This document shows positions 45,191 to 57,909 of a stretch of 64,000 nt of DNA, one piece after another; position 1 is the stretch's first letter; each line of letters begins with the position of its first letter. Location of the stretch: assembly GCF_013373865.1 (NCBI RefSeq), contig NC_050472.1:21326636-21390635 (forward strand), read 5' to 3'. Both the position numbers and the translations under genes were made by a program. The stretch comes from Monomorium pharaonis (Eukaryota; Arthropoda; Insecta; Hymenoptera; Formicidae). Under the pieces are notes generated by a model. That model saw nothing but the letters and a program-made list of their open reading frames with translations, had not been told where the DNA came from and searched no databases.

Positions 45191-46692
45191 CCGCGAGTGC
45201 CGCCCCCCTCTGCCGCCCTCTCACGAACCCGCACTCCCGACCGTCGCACCCGACCGGCGGCGCGACCCACCATACCCCTCCGTTCCTCATGTACGAACTC
45301 TTCCTCTCCCCCTGGTCGCTCGCCTCCGCGATTCCCTCGCGTAGAGAGTGATGACGCTTAGCTTTGTTCTCCTCTACGCGCCGGTTTGCAAATCGCCGGC
45401 CGGCCGGCCGGCCGGCGCGCGGCGCGGCGCGGCGAGTTCGTCAAAGCACCGGCTTTACATCAGTCGAAAGGGTCCGGGCACCAGGCGGCCGGCCAGCCTA
45501 CCGTCGATCGCTTCTGCGTCGATGTGTAGCGACGGCGGCGGTGTCAGCGGGTTAAATCGGCACGATGAGGAATATCGCGATCACGTTACGCCCGTTCGGC
45601 ACTCCCCAATTAGCGCAAGGCTGAAGAAGGTCACGCGCTACTCGTCGAGAAAAAAAAAAAAAGAATACCCGGGGACACTCTAGTTCACAGTTCACCCCCC
45701 TCAACCCCTCTGATTGCTTCCCAAGATGGAGGAATGCCATGCAGACGGAATCAGCAAATCAATTTGATTAATATCTTATACTGATGGAAAAATATTATTA
45801 AAGCCATTGTTCTACCGCGTAACGCAATTGCTACAGTTGCACTCTTCTCAACGTCGATTTAAGGTCCTCACGAAGCATCGAGCTCGCTATAGCAAAGGAT
45901 CATGAAAGTGAAAAAAGTTGCGAAAGTGCGTTCCCTGTCGGTCGCTGGCCGACAGAAATGTTTTATGTATTGCTCCCGTGTCACGCCGTTAAACGAGAAA
46001 CGATCACCCTCTGTTATGTGCAATACGCAATGTAATATTTTAAAGTGTTGAGAAGCTAAGAACGCTGTCTCCTGATCAAGCTTTATTCAGACGATACAAA
46101 CAAGCAAGATTACAATATTACACTGACAATGAGCCAAAAGTGTTCATCGTGAGTACTGATAAGAACCTAAGCTACAAGCTCAAGGTTTTCGTTTAAATAC
46201 ATTTGAAAAAAGAGAGCTTAGTATAATAACAATAATAATCAGTAGATAAAATCAAAATGTCTGATTAATATAATTAAATATCTAATTGAAATTATTTCAT
46301 CGAGGCTTGATTATTATTAGCAAATTCTTTTGTCGATATTAGAAGAGTCTTTGTTAGAATAATCATAACACCAAATAGAGCGATCTAGATTGCCTGAAAA
46401 AAAAAGGAATAATAATTGAATAAGAGGCAGTAATTAAAAAAAAGAACGGGATTAGATAAGAATAAGTTCTAATTCGACGCAGCAACCAAGAGACTCCTTT
46501 GATACTGGGCATCAATCACTAATTGGAATCTTCTCGAAGAAGTCTCACGAATATTAGTAATCTCGAAATTCCACGACGGCAGAGTTGTGCGCGACGCGTG
46601 ACATCGAAATCTTTTCTTTATTTTTTTTTTTTAAGCCACGCGCCCGCGACCGAACGGCAAAAGATATCGCTCGGTACTCTCTCGTCGCTCTT

Positions 46693-46722
46693 ATCTCTCT
46701 CTCTCTCTCTTTCTCTTTCTCC
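46693..46722. repeat. (CT)n microsatellite
   Basis: CT array with TTT interruptions. Confidence 0.95.
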
Positions 46723-46886
46723 CTCTCTCGTGCTGTATAAAACTTTCAAATCGCCGCGCCGATCTGGTTGCACGGTCGCGTACGATCACGTGCAATTTGT
46801 GCACGAATCTTGACCGTGCAGATCGATCGATCGGATCTTTTTTATGCCTATCCCGAAATCGAGGGCACGGTGAGACGCGGGAGCTC

Positions 46887-46914
46887 ACCGACCGACCGAC
46901 CGACCGACCGACCG
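46887..46914. repeat. (ACCG)n tetranucleotide microsatellite
   Basis: Seven tandem ACCG units. Confidence 0.95.
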
Positions 46915-47700
46915 TTCGGCAGGGCTCACGTCGTCGATGCACGATAGCGCAATATGACAGCGGCTGGGGGAGAAGGAGGAGGGGGATACCGGGCGAGGGG
47001 GAGGGAGGGGAGAAGATCGGGTCCGGTGAATACGAGATAGCCGCGCGAGAGCGACCGAGGCCCGTGGCCCACCACGGCATTTGAAATCCAAATGGGATCT
47101 CGAAAAAGAAAAAAAAGAAGAAAGGATTCAAATCTCAAATGCGCGCAAATCGAAGATGCACCGCGCGCGGCCCGCGTCCTGTATTCTAAACGCTCTTTTC
47201 GAATCCTTTCGCATTCCGCATACATCTCTCCGTCGCGAGCGAAACCGAAGCGAGATATTTCGGATAGGCGCGGCCGATTGCATCTTCGGGGGCACGGAGC
47301 GTCGCGTTATACCGGAGTAAGGTACTTTTATACCGCGAAGACGGAGGGCGACGAGAGACATATTTCGAGCAGCTCGATAGAGTCGAGATAGATATCGAGA
47401 TTTCTTCTTCTCTTTCCGAGAAGAAGAACTCCCGAGGAGCTCTTCTGTTTTTCGAGACGGGGAGCGCGTATCCAAAAATATCCCGGAGGACGTGAGTTCG
47501 TCGTCGGCGATAACGATTGTTTGAGAAATGGCTGGTCCATTTTGTCCGGCCGATCAGACGTTTGGGGAAGGAAGGGTACGAAGGGAGGCTGACAGGGTGC
47601 ATCTTCTAACGGTAACATGATTTATCGCGGTTAAAACTGACATCGATGGGAGATTTGTCCGCGGACGCGGACCGCCGGAAGGTGAAAAGCGAAGAGCACT

Positions 47701-49888
47701 CGGCTCATCGAAATCTCCGCGATATCTGTGCCCGTGTCCGCTAACGCATCGAAGTAATGAGTACCTTGATCGGCAACGGACTCTTTCATCATATCCGGTT
47801 AAAGTTGAACGACGGATCGCCCTTTACATTGTAACTGCACTACTGGAGGTGCATTATGTCGTTCAATAAAATTTTATAGGCGCCTGATCACACACCAATC
47901 TCCATATCTCTCCTACTTTTTTCCCCATCGTTTCTTCTTTGGAATCAATTATAATAATTTGCATCCTCGCGGAGATCGGGAACGGAATTGCTTATAGCTT
48001 CGGCGAAGATATCTCACTTTGATCTTTGCGATCGCGCGATCCTCCTTTTTTGATGAGATTCCATCCGATCGCCGTTATAGATACGCGCCATCCGCGTGTT
48101 TTCTCCCTCTTTGGTTTCTTACTCTGCGAAAGGAACCAAGTAAACTAACATACGTTCCCTTTCTATAAAAACTAAAACGTATGTATAGGGTACAAAGTAG
48201 AAAAATAAAAAATAATACACTTGTATTCTGGCAGAAAAATTGTGCTATAAATTAACATGAATAAAACAATATGATTACTACGTAGGGGAAAAAAATAATA
48301 AATCAACATTATTGCTAATAATATTGTAATATTGATCAATCAAAACGGAAGCTCGGCTACCGAGATTGATTAGCAGGAAATTGCTTTAATCACAATGTTG
48401 ACGACAAGGAGTGTTAAAAATAAATTATGAACGCACGTGAATTAATAATATTCAGATTTACGATCAACAAGTATACGTAAGTATCCTACACAACAAATTA
48501 CACAATTATAGAAACTTCGTCTTACTTGTGCAAAATAACTTGTTCTTTTTCGCATATAAAATTACAAATTAAACTGCAAGAGATCTTAATTATTATACAA
48601 ACAAGACTATTATTATGATTCAGTGTGATTCAGCACGATGATGTCGAGTTACGTAAGAAACTGTTGCTTCTCAACACAAGTTCGCATTGAGAAGTAAAAG
48701 TACAGTAAACTTATGAATAACTAATTTAAAGTTCAATTGTCACAATATTCTTTATATTAGAAATTAAAAATTTCCAAGAAATAATTATCTTCTGTATAAT
48801 ATTCAATAAAGAAAAATTGATTCTTTATTTAGCATATCAAGGCTCAAAGTATGTTTGCTAGATTTAAAACATTCGATATGCAAAAATAAAAATATAAGGG
48901 CAAAGATGTCATCCGCATTATTTGAAGAAACTTATTATTTGCGTTACAGTGTTCGCCAAGCATTGAAGTCTTCCTCAGGCGCGGCGTTAGTTTATAATCG
49001 CTCTTTTTAACTGACGATAAGAAGTGGTGTATTTAAAGTAGTGACGACATTTACATAGTAAATCTAAATTAGGACATTTATTGTTATTCTCACAAATAAT
49101 TGGACTTATTGTTTAGAATGAATAAAATTGATATATGTTATCTGAAATAAAATCTTCTTATCAAATCAATAATGATGCAGGAAGGAGGAGCTTAATAATT
49201 ACTTAATTTATCTGGAAGATTGATTTATTGGAAATTCCCAGTTACGCATGCATAATTTTTTTAAAAATAACTTAACATTAAACATTAATTAAAAAGTTAA
49301 ACATTAATTAAAAAACATTTTTTGTTACAACTGGCTCTTGTAAAATTTTTTAGCTGAATTTTTAATCGAATATGTGCTGTGATTTACAATTGTATTATTT
49401 AAATATTTTATTAAATTAATATATTCAGCATTTCTTCTGAACGTTAAATCACACAATTTATGAGTAAATAAATAACATAAAAATAATGTAGTTTTGAAAC
49501 ATAAAATGAAAGAATGCAATATAAGGATCTTTCTCTCACTATATTGTAAATGTTAATTATATTAAAGAGATATGCTTCCGTAATTTGTTCCTACATTGTA
49601 CCAATGTTATATTTTCTTTATGTTAACTTTTTTCCCTACTTTCTGACACATTCATTTTGTGTTAAATTAATACAAAAAGTTAGGTGGATCGTTCAACACA
49701 CGTAAAATGTGTTAATACATTTAACGTAAAGTTTTCTATTATGTATATAGTGAGGAGCAATATATCGACGTTGTATTTCTTGAACAATAATATATTACCA
49801 ATTCATGTCACAATAATTCTAAAAAAAAATTACAAGCGTAGTTCCACATTTGTATACATGGTACATTGATTTTTCCTCATGCTTACAG
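47701..49888. other. AT-rich intergenic DNA, no gene seen
   Basis: Lies between the CpG-rich 5' region of myoglianin (minus) and the IR gene (plus). No domain-like open frame, RNA gene or repeat array was noticed. Confidence 0.5.
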
Positions 49889-50072
49889 ATCGATAATTGA
49901 CATAGCACAGTCGCAACAAAGGCTTTTCGCTTCTCATGTCAAACTTGTCAATTATTACTCTACATTCAGGCGACAAAAGGCGAATTTATGTGAACGATTT
50001 CCATTTTATTCGCGCAGTAGAATTGGAACAGTTCGCCAGAAATACTTGGGACTAAATACTGGAATCGCTACG

Positions 50073-53000
50073 ATGAAACATCTTTTACTATCGGTACTGT
50101 AGATAACAATCGTTATTAATATTTAGTTCAAACAACACTCTTGAATCCATATTTTTTATTCACAAGTGTCATTTCGATCGTGACGATCGATTAATGATCG
50201 TTACAGATGATACTTCCGTACGTCGCGGCGGAAATGTGCATCGGACTCCTGCGGAACAGGGCGGAAACCAGGAAAATACGGAGGAGACCGGGACACATTT
50301 CGCTTTGGAACGCGATCACGGGGGAATTCGAGCAGCTCGAGGCGTTAAAATCGAACAACACCGCTTTCTGTAGTGTAAACGCGGTGAACGACTTGCGCGG
50401 GAAGACCCTCGTCGTAGCCACGGATTCCGTGAGTACTGGTTCCTTTCGGAAATACGCGATTCCGTAAGATCGGATCAATTGTCCGCCGGGGGGGACGCAT
50501 AACGACGCAAGGGCCGGTTCATCTTTCAGATGCATCCGTACGTCATCATAAACGGGAACGAAGTCACGGGAATCATAGGGGACATTTGGACGATCTTGGA
50601 GGAAACGTTAAAATTCAAGTCAGTATTCACCCGAGTATGCAAATCGATAAGGAAAGTACGATTGTCTCAGGTATTCATAATTTCCCTCGGAAGCTCGAAC
50701 GGTAACATTTTGCTCCCCCGGTTTAATTAAAGGAAAGCCTTGCTTTAAATATCTATTTCGCACGGTGACAGCGGAGTGAAATAGATTTTCCCCGCGTTCC
50801 GCTATGTAGAATGATTTATGTGCCGGTGTGAGTAACCTTGGCAGCGGATTCGCCAAGTATTTCGGCGAGCTACCCGTGTAAATATAGATTTCTGATAGCC
50901 ATTGAGATACTCAGGTACCCACGTCGATGCGCGGGCACCACTTCGCGCGCGAAATTATCTCTAAAAGCCACTGCCTCCCTCTCGTCAACCGGCCCGTGTC
51001 GTGCGGCCAAAGCGACCGACCGTAATACGACGTCCTGGCGGCGAATTTATACGTACAATTTTCATGGCGACGCTTCTTCAAAGGGGTATGTGTGACGAAG
51101 CCGTACGTAGAACCTGCCCAATTTTCCACGTACCACCCACACCCACGCCGCCGGTGTGGGTCAAAATACTCGCATGATTCATTCGTCTAGACAGGTATAA
51201 GTATAGTATCAGGATGGGTAGATGGGCAGCGGGTAGGGGGAGGGACAAGGGATACGTTGCGGCGGCGGCGGCGGCGGCGACGGTGGTGGCGAGAGGGCAT
51301 GGGGGTGTGTTGGACGATTGCGAGTTGTACGGCACCCGTAATAAAGGCGTCTCTTCGACGAAAATGCAGGACGATTTACCGAAGAGCGAGACGTACGATC
51401 GTCGCAACGCTGATGAATGGAGATACTCACGCACTGCTGATCGCCACGGCGATGTACATATACCCCTCGAGCCATTACGCCTACAGCGTGCCGTTCACGA
51501 CCAACTCGTAAGTCGAACTCGTTATTACCTTTTGGCATCCCCCATCCTTCATCCCTCCCGGGGGGCCTCCCCCTCCCCCCTTTTATCGCGAGCTTTCGCC
51601 CCTTCTCCCTCGCGAGTGCGAAAGCTTTTTCGATGAAAGCCTTTTCTTTCAGCTGGTAAGTTTTAACGCCGGTCATTAACCCGTTCCGGTTAGGCACCGG
51701 GCCTATACGCCTCCCGCGCGATCGTATCTCACGGCTAATAACTTTCTGATTTCGTTTTCGCAATTTCTCCAGCCGTGCCGGCTGCTCCGCGGCCCTCGCG
51801 CGGGGGAGGAAAGAAGTGGAAGGGGGAGGGCGAAGATAAGTCTTCCGATCGATCGTTATCGGGAGGAAACTTCTTTATCACGCACGCGGCAGGGCATATA
51901 CGATAGGTACATACATACATACGATTGCGACCGAGGTAACTATCGCCAAGCGCAACGCGATCTCGTTCCATTTAAATGTGAGGAAGTCTCATTCATATCC
52001 GTCTCGGATTAATTCTCGAGAGCCAGAAATCTCCATTTACAAATTTTTGTTCAGATAACGCGATAACGATCGATCAAGTTGCCTTCATTCGAGATATATC
52101 ATTGCAAGTTGTATTTTTCCCCCCCGACTCTAGATACGCCCTATTTGTTCAATCTGACGGTGCGATCGACACAAAGTGGTGGTACGTTAATATCTTCAGC
52201 CGCGGCTTATGGCTGGCGTTTTTCGCATCCATTATATGTATCGCATGCAGCATCGTGGGAATATACCGTATAAAGAAATTCGTGTATGCTGACTACGGGG
52301 AGTGCGACGACGAGCTCTCCTCGCTGTCTTTCAATCTTCTTTACGTTCTGGGTGGTCAAGGTAACGCGCGCATAGATAAGATAAGATAAGAAAAACAGAT
52401 AAGATAATAATTTTTAATGAAAATAAAAGTTAAAAATAACATGTAAGATAATAATGTACACAATGTGCCCCCCTTTCGGCGAAACTTATTTTACGTACAC
52501 TTATCGTATTCATGCAAGTGATTTTAATTTGAATTTATGGGTGTATTCAAGAGGAGAGTTAAACTCCCCAAAAATTTATTTCTTTTTAATTATAACTTTG
52601 ATCGTCAATAAATTTTTTGTTAGCATATTTTTATATAATAACCGAAGATGTGTTAAATCGCTTTGAAAGGAATTCTTTGACAAAGATTCTTTAATATTGT
52701 AAATTTTATTAAATAATCTTTGCCTTATTCATCATTCTAAAGTTTCTTTTTATTTAATTTTAATTTAATATCACATTTTTGATAATACTTAACAATGTTT
52801 CTCTCTGCGGAAAGCTTTTTCACTGGTGTTCTTGTTCTTTTTTGAAAAAAAAAAAAAAATTTTTTTTACCTAAGAAAATGATACGAATATTTTGTATGTA
52901 ATAATAACAACATTACTAGAAAACTAAACATTTTGTTTTTAATTATTATAATTTATAAACAAAATCTAATATTTTTTTATTAAAAATCAAAAATAAGATT

Positions 53001-54878
53001 CTGAACAACATTCTAAACTTTAAAATATTCAAAAGAAGCAATTTATTAATATAAAAAAATACTGTTCATGTACAAACAGAATTGATATTCCTTCCTCTAA
53101 AAAAAAAAAAAAAAACCGAGTTGGATACGTTCAAGTGTATGTACATTGTATAGAAAGAGAAAGTCTTCCTTCGAAAGAAGAATTTAAATAACGCTAAATA
53201 TTTATTACCTAGGATTTCAGAAAGTGCCGAAAAGCTTCTCCCTCCGATTAATAATTTTGTCTTCTTTGGTAATGGGAATGTTGGTATCATGCGGATTCAG
53301 CAGCACTCTTACTTCTTGCCTGGCAAATAAAGGAAACTCCGTTTCCCTGACTAATCTCAACGACGTGGTGCTGAAAAGGACACACTCGCTTTGTATTAGG
53401 AACGACAGCACCGCATATGTCCACTTTACAGTGGTAAAAATAGAAACAAAGAAAATGTATAAATACAACGCAAACTGCTGCGTTCTCACAGTTTCTGCAT
53501 TTAGGAAATGTGTTCTCTCCAGGAAAATACGCTTTCTCATATTGAAACTAGAACAAAAGTAATGCTTCTTCAAATAATCTTACAAATCTATTTTAATAAG
53601 AGATTATCTGTGCAACACAAAAGGATGTGCAGAATAACAATCTTAAATTTTAGAAAATCTAGAATAATTGGCAAAATTAGTTTGTAAAATAGTTCGAGAA
53701 CACATACGAATATCCGAATATCTGTCGTTCTTGTTTCTTTTATTCGAACGGCCTGCAGTTTCAAGGATTATTACAATGCGACCTTTGCATCAATCGCATG
53801 GTTTAATATTCCATTACTAATAAATAAAATATCATGTGTCAAAAGAATTAATTAAAATATTAATGAATTAAAATAATATTTAATAGGATGGTTTGCCGGA
53901 GGGCGACCTTCAGGATGATTGGAAAGAATTGCTGAACCATGACTGTCCCGACATGAGGGACAGCGAGGCTGTCGCTGCAAAATTATGCAGTCCGGGTTTC
54001 GCCTACTTCGAGGCACCGGCCGTATTTCTACCGGTCTATCGTAAAGTTGAGCACGAGTGTGACATCGTACAGTTGCCTGACAATTATTGGAGCGTCAGAT
54101 TGGCGTTTCTTCACGCCAGAGCGTCGCAACACCGTAAACTCATTGACAATTAGTAAGTATTATTTTTTTGATCATTTCAAACGCGAGACACATAGTTAAT
54201 TGCAAATTGACTTACATGTTAAAATAAAAAATTTATTTGCGTAAAGAGGTGATACTTCGAAAATATCTGAAAAATATCTAAAAAATTATTAATCATTATA
54301 TTAAATTAATTTAATTAATGCTTACCATTAATTTGTTATTTATTATCTAATAATTTGACAGCTTGCGTAATAATCGGAACAAAAGAATATGCAAACTGCA
54401 TGACTCAATGTAGCCTAATCTATTAATTATATAATTCCTTAGTTTCATTTTTAATTTAATTAGAAGATATTTGCAACTTTTGTACAGCTTAATGCGTATG
54501 CGTTCGGCTGGAATATTGAGTTATCTTGAAAAGAAGTGGATCTCACAGCAAACTTATAGCCAGTCCAGTTATCTTCAATCAAACAGCTTCCAGCCGGTAG
54601 AATACATGCATGTTCGCTTAACTACCGGGTTATTCTACATAATGGTGACCATTAGTATATTCATTTGCATTTTGGAAAACATATGGTACAAACATGCGCA
54701 AAAACTCAAGAGGAATTCTAATTCCATATTACTGGGAACGCGTGATAATAGTGTAATGAAGGCGCGTTATAAAATAAGATCACGGCTCGAACGACGTCGG
54801 AGGCTCAGCTTGATATTCCTATCTGAAAGTATAAAGAATCCAGAATTTCTTCAGAACGTCAAAGTACGAATTAACTGA
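50073..54878 (+). CDS. Ionotropic chemoreceptor (IR family), divergent, apparently complete
   Basis: Variant ionotropic glutamate receptor used as a ligand-gated chemosensory channel in insect sensory neurons. Supported exons: 50207-50428, 50530-50618, 51370-51507, 52134-52360, 53213-53433, 53887-54152, 54488-54878. Phases fit throughout and give 517 codons from the ATG at 50207. A weak upstream exon (50073-50093, donor TCG|GTACTG) would add MKHLLLS in frame and complete a signal peptide. Seen: S1 ligand-binding start (LRGKTLVVATDS, HPYVIINGNEVTGIIGDIW); second half of S1 (LMNGDTHALLIA, YSVPFTTNSY); M1 at about 174-197; re-entrant pore region with LSFNLLYVLGGQG; M3 at about 235-266 with CGFSSTLTSCLA in place of the SYTANLAA gate; cysteine-rich S2; M4 at about 432-452; and a basic cytoplasmic tail. 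The amino-terminal domain is very short, as in most IRs. Subfamily not assigned. Weakest point is the second donor (CAA|GTCAGT). Confidence 0.85.
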
Positions 54879-57636
54879 TGGTAAATATAACGCAATGCAA
54901 ATAATATAAATTTGAGAGAATAATGTCAGTAACGAAGAGACCTTGCTCCGTTTCTTTAATTTTGATTTAATAGTAATAATAATAATAATATGTATATAAG
55001 CATAGTACATAATATACAATACAGAAAAATAATCATGGCGAACATCGTTATTGACCGATACACTTTCTGCGTTACGCAAAACCGCACGCGAGGTCGTATT
55101 TTCGAATACAACGCGCAACAATTATAATCGCAGAAACGATGTTCCTCTCATTGTTACAAGACGTTATTCACAATTATAAACAACGGACATTTACAAATGC
55201 ATTATGCATCGGCGTCATATATTTAAGGCCTATATGGATCTTACATTATAATTAAAGAAACTTTGGCTTCTTTTTACGTGGTACTTCGCCAACTATGACT
55301 CTCAAAAAAGGGAATGCGAGAGAGCGAGAGAGCGAGAACGGCAGTCCCGGCGAGAAATCGTAGATTTAAATGCACCGCGACACTTCTCAGAGTTTTCCTG
55401 CTTCCGCATTATCGTCGATTTCTTAAATCTGACGAGCTTAACGCTAATATCCTAAAGATTTAATCCTAGATATCCAACGGACCTTAGTATTTCTTTATCT
55501 TGCGGGATACCACACTCTTCTGAGCATAAAAATGTTATATATTAATGTATTTGATTAGTTTCTGTCTTAAGATGCATTTCTTAGAGAGTCCAACAAATCA
55601 AATTTCATGTTTCTTTGTTAAATAGGACATTAAAAAGAAATGTATGACGATTGTGATTTCAGTACGTAATGATTGTATGGGATTGTGTACAGGATTCTCT
55701 AGGATTAACATTATAACATTTCAACAAAAATAATGCATTTCATTCAATGTTTAACGGCGCAACTTAAAACGAAGTTAAGCGTAATCATGTTAGTGACTGA
55801 TATCTTCTTTCCATCTCTGTCGCAGCTCATACGAACGTCGTGGTAATTACCGGGCTCGTAAAACTTTAAATAAATTACGTGCCTGGATAATAAGTGTATC
55901 TTATTCAATATATAATGAAAGATTTGGCTATTTATAATACTTTGTTCTTCATACGCGCTGCATGAATTCATATACATATTTATTTTCATTCCAAGAAGAT
56001 GTGAGATTTTGATTGGCATCTCTTTTGAAACATGCAAAACTCACTCGAGCTGCAATAATCAGAATTTTTAACACAATGACTGCGAGAATATTAACAAGAA
56101 TAAAATAAATTATTATAGATACGCATTTTGTGTAAAAGAGTAGTGATCGTTATGTAAATCATTAACAAAATATCGTATTTTCCTTGACTTTTTTTGAAAC
56201 TTATTTCTTATAATTTTTTTTTTAATACACCAAGGATAATCAATTTTAATAATATACTAAGGATAAAGAATAAAATTGCATATCGTCCGCAAATTGTAAA
56301 TCGGAGATAGGAGAAAATTTATTTCTGCAAAATTAAATAAAATTTAAATAATTTGTAACTTCGTAAAACAAATTTTTACCAATTTTTCAACACATGAATT
56401 TTGCAGTGATATTTTTAAGTCCATTTTGCATTAAAAGATATAGTATACACAATTTTTTCATTTCAACGGTCTTTTTTCCACATGAGAAATCTAAATTTAT
56501 AGTTCCCATATTGTTTACATTAATATCCGCTATTGATTTTGTTTTCATCCAGCAATGCAACTTTAGTTGATTCCATTGCGGCCGGTTATTAAACTGAAAT
56601 TTTCATTTCCTATTAATTACAACTGTAAAATTAACGCTAACAAGTAAAGATTTAACTTGTGACATAAGCTTCTCGATCTAGAAAACACATTATTTACAAA
56701 TACGCTGTTCAATCTTCATCAACAAAACGTTGTAAACCCCTGCTGCATACACAATTATACAATATTTTACTAATATAATATAATACAACTCGTAACAAAG
56801 TACGTAGAATTATACCGTGTCAATCCTGTAGGCGTGAGATCAAACAACGTCTCGCAACATATTTATGCTATCACTGCCGATAACATAATATCTTATAAGA
56901 ATATATAATACTCAAATTAAAATGAAGACTATTAGTTTCCATAAAATAAAATATTCAATCTGTGTAATCAGAAACCACATGTACGATGTATTTTAATTTC
57001 TTCAATGTGGACAAGAATTGTAAAGAAAGAGAAAGAAAAAGAATTTCGATTTTAAAATTTAAGAATACACAGAGAATGGGATTTAAAAAATCTTGTTAAA
57101 TTTAAAGAAAAACATTTCTTTCTGCATATTCGTTGCTATGTGAAATTTTTAATTCTTTTTTCTTTTTAACCAAGTCATTTTTTCTGAAGGTATTTTTCCA
57201 TCAAATGAAAAAATCTCTGATTCTCTAGGATAACATGGGAGAAAAATATTTAGCACACTCTCTTAAGCATATTTAAAAATATTTTTCTTGACGTCAAGAA
57301 TATCGCGTCGCGCATTACCGTGATCGAATTCCATCTAACTAGTAAAGTAAGTAATTTTTTTAAAATAAACTTCTAAGTCTAAAACACGCTAGTGTATTCT
57401 ATCTGTGAAACTTATAACATTAGAAATCCGTATGATATTTCTCATAATCTAAGTAACTCGTGTAAGTTTTGACTTGCTGACAGAGAATTCAATGCAAATT
57501 GTTAATTCCAAAGTTTAGAAAAGAAAATAATAAACAAGACTCGAAAAGTAATCATTGTTAATAAGAAAAAGAATCGATATAAAATTAGCCAATAATCAAT
57601 GATCCCGCGTAGCTGAAAGAAGGTGCATGCCAACTA
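54879..57636. other. AT-rich DNA between convergent IR and neprilysin genes
   Basis: Holds the 3' end of the IR transcript, then AT-rich sequence without a recognisable gene. It includes short GAGAGC repeats near 55319-55335 and the palindromic CRE-like site at 57285-57300. Confidence 0.5.
57285..57300. promoter_or_regulatory. Palindromic CRE-like site
   Basis: TTCTTGACGTCAAGAA is a perfect 16-bp palindrome centred on the full CRE TGACGTCA, the binding site of CREB/ATF-type bZIP factors. It sits in the 3' intergenic space, so any role would be distal. Confidence 0.3.
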
Positions 57637-57642
57637 TTTATT
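57637..57642 (-). terminator. Candidate poly(A) signal for neprilysin
   Basis: TTTATT on the plus strand reads AATAAA on the minus strand, about 270 nt downstream of the neprilysin stop codon. Confidence 0.35.
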
Positions 57643-57909
57643 TCCCTGACTATTTTCGATACCGTACATTTAAAAGCTATGACAAAATCATACGCCGACA
57701 GAAAGACCCGCTAAAATTTGAAGTAGCTATCCTCACGGTAAGTGGTGATATGTGGAAGGAATTAAGAAGTGCACAGTCCGATGTCCGGAGTAAGTCCCAT
57801 ATTCCATGACGCGCGTCGCCCGTTACGCACGTGGAAGCCTCGACGATATCACCGTGACGACGTCGAAAATAAAGTTAAACCGAACTGTTTCCGGAATAAA
57901 CAGGAGACG

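Larger units (their letters stand above)
43516..47700 (-). promoter_or_regulatory. CpG-rich 5' region of myoglianin
   Basis: A dense CpG block directly upstream of the myoglianin start codon. It holds GA and CT arrays (44250-44281, 44888-44935, 46693-46722), a CCG/GTC trinucleotide tract (45136-45190), a GGCC/CCGG tract (45399-45416) and an (ACCG)n array (46887-46914). It probably contains the 5' untranslated region and promoter, but no transcription start can be fixed. Long open frames on both strands here are compositional. Confidence 0.4.

Noticed and set aside
44821..45273. 150-codon glycine/arginine-rich minus-strand frame
   Set aside because: Generated by CT and CCG repeats in the CpG-rich block upstream of myoglianin.
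51209..51763. 184-codon minus-strand and 140-codon plus-strand frames
   Set aside because: They overlap the true IR exon (51370-51507) in other frames and the CGG tract; only the frame reading LMNGDTHALLIA fits the receptor.
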